NCBI GenBank assembly: GCA_963930775.1 | Contig: OZ005691.1 | Location: forward strand, 1,116,001-1,180,000 | Direction of reading: 5' to 3' | DNA: 64,000 nt | From: Cliona cf. orientalis | Taxonomy: Eukaryota > Porifera > Demospongiae > Clionaida > Clionaidae | Shown: piece after piece, positions 21,838 through 35,700 of the stretch | How the letters are laid out: each line of letters begins with the position of its first letter | How positions within the stretch are numbered: the first letter of the stretch is position 1 | The notes under the pieces: model-generated | The model's input: only the letters and a program-made list of their open reading frames with translations | Databases searched by the model: none | What the model was told of the DNA's origin: nothing | Program-made: the position numbers and the translations under genes

Positions 21838-21984
21838 CAAATTTATGTCCATGGTCATACTTCAATAAAATAACTATACCGGTATATCTGGCATTCATAC
21901 GTGCACTATTATCATCGCACAGTTTGTAAGTCTGTTTGATTAATGGTTGTTGGTTCATTATTGCTGCATCCTATTACGTGTAGA

Positions 21985-22200
21985 ATTGTTTATTAACTTT
22001 AAACAATCTGTTTTCTATCTTCCAGTGGAATGGCAGTACACTCCGGATCTGATTGTAGTATCCCCTAATTTTCTTGGCAATCCACACACCTCCCGAGAGA
22101 AGGGCAGATGGAATTAGAGAGATCAAAATAGTACTAGTGGCCCCGGACCTGTATTAATTATAGACGCCCTTCCAATCGAGAGTGAATACAAAACTAATTA
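21985..22200 (-). pseudogene. Third copy of the 7TM gene: C-terminal fragment
   Basis: The minus strand reads IGRASIINTGPGPLVLF, then after a frame break near 22125 LISLIPSALLSGGVWIAKK and IRGYYNQIRSVLPFHWKI. This matches the last transmembrane segment and C-terminus of the 7TM protein (VGRGSITNTGPLF, LPPFLVSSISWIAKK), but is much more diverged than copies 1 and 2. Only this piece survives. It shows an older family member beyond the recent duplication. Confidence 0.6.
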
Positions 22201-22337
22201 TTCATGCGTGGCCTCAACATGTAGGTGGGTGGGGCTGCTCAGAATGAGAACTGCGGAAATGGGAGGTCGGGGTCTGGGTACGAGACTAAGATCCATACCA
22301 CCCCACCCCCTGTTTGTTGATGTGCAGTATAGTACAG

Positions 22338-22991
22338 GCCCTAGGGGTCATGTTCACAGAACTGCTGAGTAATGGCCAGCTAGTGACCAAACTTGATATT
22401 GATCGGGTAAGTCTTTAACAGCTAGCCAATACGCTAATATTAACAGCATTATATAAATGCGCATAGCTTGTGTGCCTGTGTGTGTACCTAGCTGTAGTTA
22501 GCGATTACGGACCTCCAAATTTCACCAATTTTTCCGCGGAACTTCTCCCCGTGGAATATCAATGTTCGAGTATCAGAAGGTAGCTCTCCACGAGCTCTAT
22601 CCAACGGCGCTTGTAACGCGATCGTAACAAAACCGTTACGAAGCCACGCCCACCTAAACTTTCTCCATAGAAACTTAATACAAGCAAAAATGGAGCTAGC
22701 GGCGATTCCGCGCAACCGATTTGCAAGGTTAAGACCTCGATAGATAGCTTTTTCATTGGGCTATCTACTGCAATTCGTTTCATGAGAGTACTCCTAGCCA
22801 GAGCCGAGATATTCACGATCTACTGCAGGCCCTTGGAGGTCCGTAATCGCTACTGTAGTACCTGTGGCGTGAAAGCCACGCCTATTGGTTGGAAAAAGTT
22901 CTTGCTATTATACTCAACAATACTCTATCTTTCTCTATAGCAAACATCGACTCTCTGCGTCGAGCACAAGATCAAGCAGCTATTGAAATAA
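22338..22991 (+). CDS. Two possible terminal exons of an unrecognised gene
   Basis: A 69-base frame (22338-22406; ALGVMFTELLSNGQLVTKLD) lies between GTACAG and a strong GTAAGT donor. A second (22941-22991; QTSTLCVEHKIKQLLK then TAA) follows a CTCTATAG acceptor in the matching phase 0. Together they give a plausible 39-residue C-terminus. No upstream exons and no family were recognised, and a MITE (22499-22852) fills most of the intron between them. Chance splice-like signals are possible. Confidence 0.28.
22499..22852. mobile_element. MITE with TA target duplication
   Basis: 354 bp including TA at both edges; inverted ends read TAGCGATTACGGACCTCCAA. No coding capacity is seen. Confidence 0.85.
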
Positions 22992-23852
22992 TATGGCTAA
23001 CTCAGCAGATCAGACAGTGCAATTAAGTAGATCTATATACATGTACTAAACAAACTTGGGGCCTTTTTCATAGCTTTTTACGAATGTAGTCATGCATGTG
23101 GATGTATGTAATAGTTAAACCATAGCAACCACCGTACATCATAATATACCGGTAATATGGCATATGCAAGAAATTTTCACCACCTGCTCTCGTTGGCGAA
23201 AATTTTATCAGGCTAATAATAATTATTATTAAAGATTACATAGAGGATAATTATGATTGCATTGGCAAAAAAAGTTCTGGCGAATTTTTTCACGCATACG
23301 GTATTACAGTGGAACCCACTTAGCGGGTACCCCTCAACTGCGGACACCTGCAATAATATAACGGGTGAATATCTGGATGTTATCTCCTTAGACTTCAATA
23401 CATTGTAAATTTTTATTCACCAAACCCAGCTACCTTTGTATTAAGAAGAATTATGGAAATAATTTTGCCAATGCAATCAAGGTCGCCATATCCTCTATGC
23501 AATCATTAACACAAGACAAAAAATTTCCTGGTGAAAATTTCCACATATACAGTACACTCTAGACTGTACATTATTTATATTTAGATCATAGTTGTAACAA
23601 ATATTGCAATCTGATTGGTTATTAGCAGGTAGCTATATGTGTTAGAACCCCTACAACTTTGTATCCTCGGGCTATTACAGTGTTTTACTATAATATATTA
23701 TTGTTATTATCTAAACTAGTTAGACACTGTTTAGTCAGTTTCCACGTGAGAGCCCTTTAGTCTTCTAAATCATACAGAAACCTCCTAATCTTTTAAAAGT
23801 TGGGAGTAGCCCACAATGCTCATAAAATTATCTTATTGTTGTCTCCTCGTAG
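22992..23852. other. Intergenic, dispersed repeat fragments only
   Basis: AT-rich. The stretch at about 23405-23480 (CCAGCTACCTTTGTATT ... AATTTTGCCAATGCA) resembles 25490-25560, marking a short dispersed repeat. The first exon of the next gene opens at a splice acceptor, so its true 5' end could lie here unseen. Confidence 0.5.
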
Positions 23853-26800
23853 GCTTTATGCAGCGTACCAGACTCTATCTAGGACTGGACACCAACTCGC
23901 CGTCAACGGACTTGAAGGCTGAAGTGAAGAGGTTGATGTTCTCAGCCGACAAAGAACCCTTAGTGGTGACAACAGATCCTGGGAAATTCACCATGATCAT
24001 GTCAGCATTCACTACTTACGAGAAGCAGGTGTGCACATATGCATTATGAGCTATAATTATCTTCATGATTATACCTGTAGCCATAATACATTTGTGTATG
24101 AATAATATACAAGTACATATGCATGGTATACACTCTATCTGGCCCCCTGAAATGCGATCACCTTGCTAGTATGAATGATTGTTCCTATCAGGCACAGATT
24201 GTATTTCTATAAACTAGCTGTATATCCCTGAATTGCAGACACCTCGCTATTACATAATGCAGATACTTGAATAGCATCGCTGCTCATGCAACTTATAGTG
24301 CAGACATATTAGCAACAAGAGTGCATACCCCACACGCTGCATCTGTATCCTGCAGTGCATATACCGTACTTAATCTAATGCTATGTATGGAAGAAAAATA
24401 CTATTTGAAAAATGCGCGCTTTTTTGGTAAAAGGTCGTCAGTCGCTCCATATATACACGTTATGAGAATTCCTAAAATGCTAATTACCCCGCGCGCATGC
24501 GCATGGGGTAAAGCAATCGGTTTGTCCGTCTGTCGTCGTCGTCGTTGTCGTTGTCGGCGGCATGAAAATCGCCAGATCTCGCGTTCTAGGCATCTGTGCG
24601 CGCTGTAAGCATAACCAGTCGGTAGATATCGGTGAAAAACTGGTATGTACGCGCTTCGAATTGTTCAACAAGGCTTACTGGTGCTACAAATCGTGCATTT
24701 TCTGTTCAGCATGCCTGTGGTTTATCGACCACACCCACTCTTTAGCATAAAAGTCTGCTGATGCGACTGCGCATGCTCAAGCTCTGTGTTGGAAAGGGTC
24801 GTCAAGTCATGAAACAGCTATGCCTCGCTACCTCGCTATATGTACAGTACGTACAGAGCGCGCGGGGTATGTGCTCTATAGAGCTCTAGTTTCTTATGTT
24901 ATTAACTCGGCAAAGTTCAAGCAATATTATTATTTCCATGCCAAACTTTTAGAAGAAATATACTAGATGCCAGATGTCATTGAGTGCTACAAGTGCACTA
25001 AAAGTTCTTTCTGTTAGTAGCCTCTGTGTGCTTTACTGTGGGGTCATCGATCACATTTCATTGTCGATTTTAGCAATAAGCCACACCCACTCTGGGGTTA
25101 ATTTCCTGTTAAGGTCTAAAGTATATTCAAATAATATATGCCCAGCCCTGGAACATGCATGCTCAATCACTATTAAGTGGACGTGGTTACAATCAATTGG
25201 TAACCAAGGTTGAAATCAATAGTAGCAGCAGCTACTATTCAAAGATGGAAATAATTACCTTCACTCCCAACTGTAACAGAGATACTTCGAATATTGCCCC
25301 CTCCCTCCCCCTGTCTAGGTCTAATGTAAGGTGCACCGCCCATGGGCCCTTTTTTTGTGAAGGTATGGTTCATGTACAGTGTACGTGTAGCATAGTATTA
25401 GAACTGTATATGTAGCATGCATGCTTGAGTCATGTACATTTGTATGGTGTTACACAATAATTGATACATAAAAATTTTTGCTAGATAGAAATTTCACCAA
25501 GCCTAGCTACCTTTGTACTGCAGAAAAATTTGGTGGAAAATTTTTTGCCAATGCAGTAATGGTCACCATGAAGTAACTATTCATGCACATGCAAATAGGT
25601 CAAACCAGATAGTAGCCACAGTGGCATGTCAGACATGTTGAAGAAGCTCAAGACACACACCACTGAGACCTTCCCACAAGATTTTCCCTTCTATCTGCTT
25701 CTCTCTTACCGTCTCCATTTGATGTACTCCGTCTATGATTGTGATGAGCTCAAGACATTCATTCCACTGTGCATCACCAGATTTGAGGGCATGGACCCGA
25801 AATCAATTGCAAGAGTGATGATAAATTTCACTGACAAGTATGTACCGTACTCGCTCATTGTCCGAATGGCCAAAAATAATTACTAGTGGTGATAAAAATT
25901 GTCTGTGTGGGGGCGAACCTTCGTAAGAGTCATAAAATTTCTTTGTTGGAAAGCACTAGTCTCGTGCCCAGCCTCTTTATCGCACGCGGAAAAAGAGTTT
26001 CAATTTTGGTTCCATACGTACGTGACGTATTATGACACAGCACAATGAATGCCATTATAAGCCATGGCGCGATTACTATTCAATAATATTATTCGCGTAA
26101 AGTGTTTGAAAAGCACCTACTGTAGGTTATGGCGCCAGCGGGACCCTTGGACAGTGGAATCCGAGTGCTATGCTTGTCTCGTTGCCTGATTTGTACCCAA
26201 AAGGATGGTCAAACACCGGCGGTAAGCGTTGAAAAACAGGAAGATATTTCCTGGTAGAGATTAAGAGAGATAAACACATCTTTGCCGGCTACAATGTAGC
26301 TTACCGCCCTCGCCTGAACTTCAGACACTAGCACAACTCAAACGCTGGGTAGCTTCGATGATCACTTGCTGAATGATAGTCCTGCTATCCAACGACTACA
26401 TGTAGCCATCTCCTATTAGTACAGTGCAAAGTGCACGGTTGAGCATCGCAATCTTTTCTTGATGACGTGGCACCGTTCTGCAATCTGATTGGACACGGTG
26501 AGATCTGCCGCGCGGAACCAAAATTGAATACGCGTTTCACCAGACTCTTTTTCCGCGTGCGATAAATAAAGAGGCTGGGCACGAGACTAGGAAAGCACAA
26601 AGGCATATCAGTCAGTTGGTTGCATGAGCAGTCTTAGTAAGGCCACTCCAAATAAATTTCCTGTTTCCCGTCCTGGAAACAACTAATGTAGTATGCGGGT
26701 GGGCGGTAAATTCCATTATTTACATGGTAGCAAGGCCTACAGGAAACACTTAATTATCACTCAAGTATACTAATTGTACAAAAGTAAATGCGGATATTGC

Positions 26801-29716
26801 ATACATGCAAAAGTACTAATAATGGAAAATTTCATGACATGCCAGAAAAGGATGCGGGTGGGACCGTGGACGGGAAACAGAATTTGGAGTGGCCTAAACA
26901 ATAGCATAGGCCTGAGAAGCTACCTCGTATCATAGAATACATTATACTTTAATAGTGTACTCCACTGAGTCTATATGCCATGACCATCATGAGTAGGCCC
27001 TCCATGCTCAGGGAAGTATATCTACTAGTGATGTTAATTATGGACCTGAGCCTTGCCAGTGTGATCCAGCACTCACCTTTCCAGTTTCATGCCTATGCCT
27101 ACTGTATAGGTCATCACTCAATGAGCTGTCAGGCTGTCGAGCATATGTATGCGGGCATGACGACCATTACCTTACGCGTTCAAATTATGATCAGAGAGAA
27201 AGCTTATTAGCAAAATCGCTTACCTTTGGAGTCTGGCGCAAAATTGGCTGGTATGTTCATTTTATTCCATAAATGTCCTACGCAGGCAGTAGAGTGATAA
27301 CAAAAAGACAGACAAACTGACTATACCATAGTGACCCTCGTGCGCATGCATGCTGAACATTAATAATGAGTGTCAAGGCCTCCATAGATCTCTATTAGGC
27401 TAAGCCTGAACTATATCATGTACTAAACTAGTGGTGATGAAATCATCTGTGCAGGGCGAGACTTAGCGAAAATCATAAGATTTCTTTGAAACCACAATGA
27501 CATGGTACCCCAAACCTTACAACAGCATATCAGTCAGTTGCATTAGTAGTAGCCCTTAGACTAATAGCATTGGCCTGAGAACGAGAAGGCGAATATACAC
27601 TGCTAGTAGTCTAATGATAACTCAGCCAGTCTACATGTCAGTCATAGTACAAGCCTGCATCCAGTCACCTTAAGCTTCATACTCAGGGAAGTAGATCTAG
27701 CTACCAGTGATATTAATTGTGGATCTAAGCCTTGTCACAGTGGTCCAGCACTCACCTTTCATGATCAGATCGCTTGACGACCATTATCTAATGCGTTCAA
27801 AATTTAACTCTCTTCTCACTGAAATGATCACCCCACAAACATACATACAAATATAAAACCGCTTCCTGTCTCTTGTGTATTCGGGGCTCGCTCAGGCTCG
27901 CTCCGAATAATGTATATAATTATATGTGTGTTGAATTTGTATTATGATTCTCCTTCAGGGGTGACTTCAAGGTGATATTTCCTGGATCAGAGGCTGAGTT
28001 CACGGCCGGCGTGTTCTTTCTCCTGGAGAGTGCCTGCAAGGAGTTAGCAAATGTGTCCCACAAGATTCAGATGAGGATGATATCAGATGGGCAACTTTAT
28101 ACTGGTGCACGATCCCTCTACAGTGGCTTTGTCTACTCAAGAATGTTATGGAGTATGTTTCTATTTTGGTAGATAATCTACTGGTCGTGAAAATTAAGGC
28201 CGCGAAATAAGCATAGTTATAAGATGTACCCCCGGTATAATCGGCAAGTTTGCATGCATCATGCATCAACATTATCAAGCATATGAAATGGTGAAGATTG
28301 CCTATCCCATGGCCCACTCGAATCACCAACGTACTGGAAGTTGTGTACCTGTTGTACAAATTCTTCTACATTACGTGATAATTTCGAGATGTTGCGAGTC
28401 TATTGGCTTTCACTAGTAGTAAAACCACAAATATCTAGGAAAGCACAGCGTAGGAAGCCATTCAACTTTGTATACAGCTACCATCTACATGTACCTAGTG
28501 GTAGCTATTTTCCATGATCGTCCTCATTAGTTAATTCCTGCGCCTACTCAATTAGAATAAGAAATGCCTACCTTAATTTGCTTTACTTAAGCTGCAGGGG
28601 CTGTTTTTTTCTTGAAAACCATTTTTCTAGAGCTTAGAAATAAAGAATTGTTAACTCTTGTACAATTTCACATATTGATAGTATTGGTAACTTACTAAGA
28701 CACTATTATGAGATCTGGCTATTATTGTACATGGCAACCAATTAAGACACATGGGATAATAGATATTTGCATACACGTTTATTACTAGCCCGGCACATGA
28801 ATGACTATAATTATACATGTATATTGTTATGATGTCATAATCATAAAAACATACAGAAATTTGGTGAAATAATAATATTATGTGAGATGAGTAAAAGTGA
28901 ATGCATGCAATTAGTGACTACCGTAATTCGCATTAATTTCATTCGCAAAAATTTTATGGTACAAAAATTCATGTAACATATTGTTGTAATCAGCTGGCAT
29001 GGATATATCACAGTGGTGTGATAGGTGATAATAAATTGCATATTTCAGTTTCCACGGCGCTAAAGTTTCACGAGAAGCGGTCCACTACAGTATCCCGGAG
29101 CACTACAGCCATCTGGCAAGAGCATCTTCTCCAGTTCAGCAGCAGAGTGAAGTTGGACATGCAAACCATCTTCGAGTTCAAGAGGGGGCTGGAGTTCAGC
29201 CGACTCCTCAAATTACCGACGGATCTCACCTTCAACTATCCCAGAATGGCTGAGTTCATTGTCGCTGGAAAGAGACCACTGTCACATGTCGAGTGAGTGC
29301 ATCTACATGACATATACATGCATGTGTAGTACATATACATCAACAGTACATATAGTGTGCATGTTTAAACTGCTGATTTTTACTTACAGGAGCTTTCTCC
29401 GTACTGTTGAGAGCTACATCATGTTTGAGCATGACCTAGCTGACTTCCTAGCCAACATCAGGGACAGCTACAACGTCTGGCTGAGGGAGGGGGGCATCGC
29501 CAAACTGACCAATGCCAGCGTCCAGGGGACTCTGGCTGGAGCTATTAGCGAGGTACATGTATGTACATGTACAGTAGGCAAAGTTTGATCAAGAATGGCA
29601 GCCATTGAACTTTGTAAATGTAAAATTTCATGTACATATACATGTACATAAATTTATTTTCTGCTACTAATCCCAAACCTAAGGGATAACAATAGGCGGC
29701 AGAACCAGGGAGGGGC

Positions 29717-29751
<35 letters not shown>

Positions 29752-32700
29752 CTTTTTCTAGGCTAATACACCCACTTTTGCCTTTTGCTAAGCAAAAAAC
29801 AATGAAGTTGAACTTATCAATTTCACCTGTCTGCAATAGCCTTCTATCAGTTCAGAGTCAAAAACATGCTAGTTTCTTTGCTGCTCTCCTTGAAATTGAC
29901 TGTTTTTTGCCTGTTGTCCATGATTGTTGTTTCTCGATTTTCACGGATGTGTTACCGCTAATTAGTGGGCTTGCTTAAAATTTTGCATATGGATCGTCTT
30001 ACATCTTGGCCCCCTCACATTCAATATGCTTCTGCCACCTATGGTAACCATCACATTGCCTGCTCAGGCAATCTAATCCCAGCAAAAGGCAGAGCTACTT
30101 GGTGCCTAGCCGCTTTCAAAGAAAAGGATGGTGTTTGAGCCACATGAATATCATTAAGCACTCGGCTTGTTTTAATGTAGCACACTAATCCATCATTTTC
30201 ATTGGTGTATAGGGCATTTCATTGGTGGACTGTATCAGTGATATCTGTTCTCGTCGCAAGGTTGACCACATCCTCGTTGAGGCAGAGAGCATCAAGTGGC
30301 TGCTTCTTCTCCTCCAGCTGATTGACTTTACTGACTCTAGGGCCGAGACTCACCTCAGGCAGTTCCTCCAGAACCGAGGCCCCGTCCTCAAGAGCATGAA
30401 GTATCAGCAGGAAATCAGAAAATACGTACGTAAGCTCACCAGACATTTGAGTTCTCAGTGAACTTCTTGACTGGGTGTTAAGTTACTGATAATAATAATT
30501 ATGACTATGGATATTGTCATTAATTTATTAATTTATTTACACCAATCTGGCATTATGTCATTTTCCATTATAATGTCAGATTGGCGTATGGTGAGATTAT
30601 GTAAGACATTAATATTGAGTATTTCAAAATACATAGTATCTATATAGCTGTTGTGTACGTACATGTACATTGTACTGTACAGTACATATAGTGGAATGTC
30701 CATACTGCGGTCACCACTGGGACCCTACCAAGCTGTCCTTACTATAGAGGTATCCTTTGTTCAGATGTTGTTTGCTATTAAGTATGCGAAGCCTTGCAAC
30801 CCTCCTCCCTCCCCCCCCCCTCCAGTTACCTTAATACGGAATGGAGAGTGGTGTCTTTAAGTATATATACATTTCTATGGCTGACTATTTGGGATCATTG
30901 ATGGCTGTCCATATAACGGAGGTATCCTTAATTTGGAGGCCTATGACTCTATAAGTAGGGATGGCCCGGATATTGCCATATATGTAATACATTACAAAAA
31001 CTTGAATATAACTCAGAGCAACTTAGATTTTAAGATTTTTAACCCTCATATTCATGATCTACACCAGAATATCTATCTATCAAGCCCCCACACATCCATG
31101 GAAACGATCAGGTATGCCTGAACCAGCTGTGTAAAAAATAGCCAATAATTTGTCTGGAGAACGAGCTAGGCCGTGAAAAACTTCTATTTAGGGAGCGAAC
31201 CTAAAAGTTTAATGTTGGTAGCAGCTTCTCTGGATCTGGGAACGAGGCTAGTCACTGAGCATACTGTTTATTATGCCAAGATCTAGAACTTGCCTATGTA
31301 GAGTACGGCCGTGGCCGCGGTATGGTAACGACGACCTAGTGAGGGGCATGGCTAAGACTCGCGCGCGAGCAATTTTCGGCTCGTCATCCTGGATACGTAT
31401 ACTATAATAGCATTAGCTATTATGCCACTGCACCATTGAAAATGAAGTTAAGAGCCAATGAGAACATCATAATAGCTAGATAGCATTGATGAATTACGCT
31501 AAAGAGAAACAAAAAAAAAACAGAAATAAGTATAAAAAAAACAATGAAATTGAAGGGAAAAGTAGGGATGGGAGGGCCAAAAAGTATACAAACAAGATTT
31601 ATAGGGGTAATCATGTCCACTATACATCCCAATGCTTGTTTTTTTCGATTATGGCTACCATATGCCTGTTGACGATGATTCATTGGTGCTATCCTTAACT
31701 AAGAGAAATTAATGCTAGCTTAATGTTTGGCTCGTAGGGGTGGGGGGATTGACTGTCGCATTACTGCCTGGTTAGTTTATTCCTGCACCTACTCAAAAAG
31801 CAAGCATAGGGATGTATAGTGGACATGATTACCCCTATAAATCTTGTTTGTATACTTTTTGGCCCTCCTATCCCTACTTCTCCCTTCAATTTCATTGTTT
31901 TTTATACTTGTAAGAAGTTCAACTGTATTATAAATTTAATATGAGGGCCAGGATAGACGAAACTATTACTTTACACGAACAGTATTACTTTCCCCCTCTG
32001 TAGATCCGTGAGACAACGAAGGTAAATTTCCCTCGTCTCACAATCCAGCAGTTTGGTTCCCTCTTTAAGGCCTTCAAGATCTATCCGGTCAAGATGGTGG
32101 AAGAGTTTCTCGGGTTCTACGAGATCCGTCAAGGCATGAAAATCAACAACCCCACATGGCAGACCTTCATCAGCGAAATAGTCTCGAGATTTGGCGGAGC
32201 AAGGAAACACTACTTTCTGCTGGACTTTCTCAAAAACGTCTCCCACAGTTACCTCTATGAAGTTCGCCAGAACGAGTTTGTGGTCGATCTACTTCAGCTG
32301 AAAGTGCCCAAGTTATTTGCGATGGAGGAAGGGAGTGATGAGATGGCAGAGAAAGAGGATTTCGAGGTGGCTAGGAGGTTCACAATCTTTCTGAGGAGCT
32401 ACATCAACAGACTCGCCCTTAAGCAGTCCCTTCTAGCACAGATGTCCGTACTACTGGTATGTAAATGTACTTGTAACATGTACTTGTGCATAACCATGTA
32501 TTGTGTATTATGATTAGATTAGCGTGCATTAGCAGCACATTACTCACGTTCACCTGTGTGATAATGCCAAGCCAAGTTTGTATCACTCTGCACAGCTGTT
32601 TTCACCATAACTGCATTAGGCCTCACACAAAAATGCTCTATGCTGCATATACAACTGTACATGTACATGTACCCTTGTGCGTGTATGGCAGTTCATTGTA

Positions 32701-35700
32701 TATGTATACCTGTGCATATATGAGCACCACAATAATGTGTAGTACATGTAGTTATTCATGTATGTACACATACAGTGTACATGCACATGTACATGCATGT
32801 ATTACATTGTGCCTGTAGGCCTCCATCTCTGAAGAACGTGACGATTTTCAACAACTCATTCTCAGCGTTCTCCAAAAAGAGATCATCCCAGAGTTCAAAG
32901 TTCTTCAAGCTATCGGCACGGGTATGGGTACGGGTGCTGGAGGGGTACAGTCTAATTTCCAGTCCGTTCTCGAAGGAGCCGTAACCACTCTTGCCAGAGA
33001 TCTCACCTGGCTGAAGGAACTCACTACAAAGCAGAAATTCTACTGGGGACTGGTGGCTGCGTGCTGCTCGAAGATCAACATTGGACACGAGAATTTCAAC
33101 TGGGTCCACAGCTACGACAAGGTGTTGAAGAAGGTCGGGCACATCTTCACGGTCTACTGCAGTGGACGACGACTGATGGAGCACCAGTGCATCATCATCA
33201 AACAGCTGCCTGAGGAAGTGGCCAAGCATCCTGTTGAAGACATTAAGAAGTATAAGTATAAGTATAAGTAGGCCTGCTTGCCTGGTTGCTTGACATTGTG
33301 AGTACCTAGATACTTTATTTGTCCACGCCACTGGTGTCGGAGTAAATTATTACCCTGGACTAGTGAATAATATCACTCTCAGCGAGTAATGTCCCCATTG
33401 CCCCACCTACCTTGTTACTGAGAAAGGTACATGTCATGTGTATAACAGAACATTGCAGAACCCAAGAAATGAGGCATGTACTGCACTGGCATCATGTGCA
33501 CCATGCATGTATACAGGCGGGGGGACAAAATTTGCTGAGGGAAACATTATTATATTATAGATCTATACAACAAAAAATATTTTTCAGACGATCATTTTTC
33601 TTATATAATCCGTATCATTACATGAGGGCATGGATATGCATCTTGGATGCGCCCGGTTGCTATGAACGTGCGGCGCGGGCGGAGAGAAAGTCCGCACTAC
33701 AAGGCTCAGGATTGGTCAGAACTGTAGGACCGTGTGCATAAAGAAGAGTGGCCTTAATGCCTCGGGCCATAGCTACAGCTAGAGACGCATTGTCGAACGA
33801 TCGGCGCGAAAGCACCGCGCATTCAAAAGGCCTACTAAGCAGGCGGTGGCACTAGCCACAGAGCCTCGAGCGAAGCAAGAGGCGAGGTCTGTTCTTTGTC
33901 ATACCTGTGACAGTGTCAGTAGTCCGGTAGCAACGTTCGAGCAGAGCGAGAACGTCGCCATTGCAAACTTAGTTGGAGCATAGATAATTAAGACTGCGTA
34001 ACCAGTCTTAATTATCTATGATTGGAGCTGCTTGCTATGAGGGGTGTGGCCTCTGCAACTGCTTCCATCTACGCATGCGCATGGTACTAATGGGCAGTCT
34101 TGCCCTGACAGGATACTGTTTTTGCATGTCTCTATGTTTTGTGAGCATGTACTGTTAATAGATGATCATGCATGCTAGCCACATTATCCCATGATTGTGA
34201 CATTAAACATACTTGTTCACCAGTGAATAATGTCCTAGGGGAATAAAATTCTCTAGTGAGGGGACACATTCCCTAGTGAATATTATCCGGGGAACACATC
34301 AAGGGAGGGGGGACGTCTCACACTATGACACCGGGAATACAGTATTCTCCTTTAAGTCTTGCCTTGCCTTTCAACATACCCGCTGACGTCTTCAATATGT
34401 AGCTACAATATGGAAATCGAGATGATTGGATATATATATATATGGTCACAATTTCACCCACCCACTATACCCTGAATTTTTCCTTGGGGAGAAAAGTACA
34501 TTGTGTGGTCTTGGTATAGGGGGCAGTGTACGCACATGTGCATGCATAAGTACATACCGTACTTAATCTAATACTACGTATGGAAAAAAAAGTAATTTCA
34601 ATTTTGAAAAACGCACAATTTTCTGGTAAAGGTCGTCAATCGCTCCATATATACTTTATGAGAATTCGTAAAATGCTAATTTCTTACGCTAGATTGGATC
34701 ATACGTTGTATTCGATTAACTACGGTAATAAGCATTGGTCTTGTCAAAAGTTTTTAGGATGAGCAAACAAACTCTACACTATGAAATGGTCAACAGGCAC
34801 CTACATGTGTCAGCCTAACCATAGCTATATAGAATCCATATTTGTTTACACAGTGGCTGTGTGGTTGCAGGTTTACTGGACAGTGTCTGGTCAGAACTGC
34901 TCCACCAAGGGACTACCCTGCATAGGCTTGTGGCAGTACAGATTTGTCTGGTACTATGTGCTGTGACATCATATAAGCGCAATACTAACTTACACTATAT
35001 GTACTCTTACCAATGCACTCTTTGGTATTGTACATGTACATGTAGGTATTTTGAGTGGGTGAGGGAGATCCAGTTGGTGATGAAGGAATGGCAGGACAGA
35101 TTCCTGCATCAGAGAGCCAACTACGACGAGATCCTTCTATATATCAGTAACCATACCTACCTACTCTCGCTCGGCCACACCCTCTGCATTACGTCGCTCG
35201 TCTGCGACGCCCAGGACTTACATCAGATGAAATCAGACTTTCTCTACGAATTCGAGGCCCTCAACATTTCTCTTCTCAAGTATATCCCGGAACAGCCAGA
35301 CACCAAATGGTGCACACTGCCAGCTCTCCTACAGGAATATGGCGTCTCCCTCCCTCGAAAGCTTCGAGATATGATCTTCCGGTACGTCTGCTTCCCTGGC
35401 GAACCAAATCGTCATAACTGGGACCCTCCTACCCATCCGGTGCCTCCGAGCACGACGGGGAGATTTCAACTGGGCCACGAAATCAGCCTCGAGCTCGCAA
35501 AAGACGTTGGTCTCTATCAGCTTGCCGAGCTGATAACGGAGCTCAACCATTTCCAACAGCCCCTACTGGCCCACCTCCAAATGCTAGTCTTCTTCAAGCT
35601 CAACAAGAGTGTGATGTTTGACAAGTACCTACGAGTTCAAATCGGCCACAACACAGAGAAGTTTCAACAGCAGAAAACTCAGTCCCTAGCCCAGTCTCCG

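Larger units (their letters stand above)
15425..21930. repeat. Segmental duplication, copy 1 (KARS fragment - 7TM - NOP9 3' half)
   Basis: This block recurs in the same orientation at 50352-55735. Similarity starts near GCGCATGCGCA-GTAATC-GTCACG and ends near TATCTGGCAT-CATA. Copy 2 lacks about 780 bases between the GGACGGGCAAA landmark (about 15485) and the AAGCTCATCTTCTATGAT of the lysyl-tRNA synthetase exon (16285). Copy 1 uniquely carries a transposon at 19195-19978; copy 2 uniquely carries MITEs at 54385-54630 and 54680-54892. Confidence 0.93.

Noticed and set aside
22559-22816. Minus-strand frame of 85 codons
   Set aside because: It lies wholly inside the MITE at 22499-22852 and has no recognisable domain.
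32486-32818. Open frame rich in Met, His, Tyr and Cys on the plus strand
   Set aside because: Translation of a TACATG-type simple repeat in an intron; no conserved pattern.
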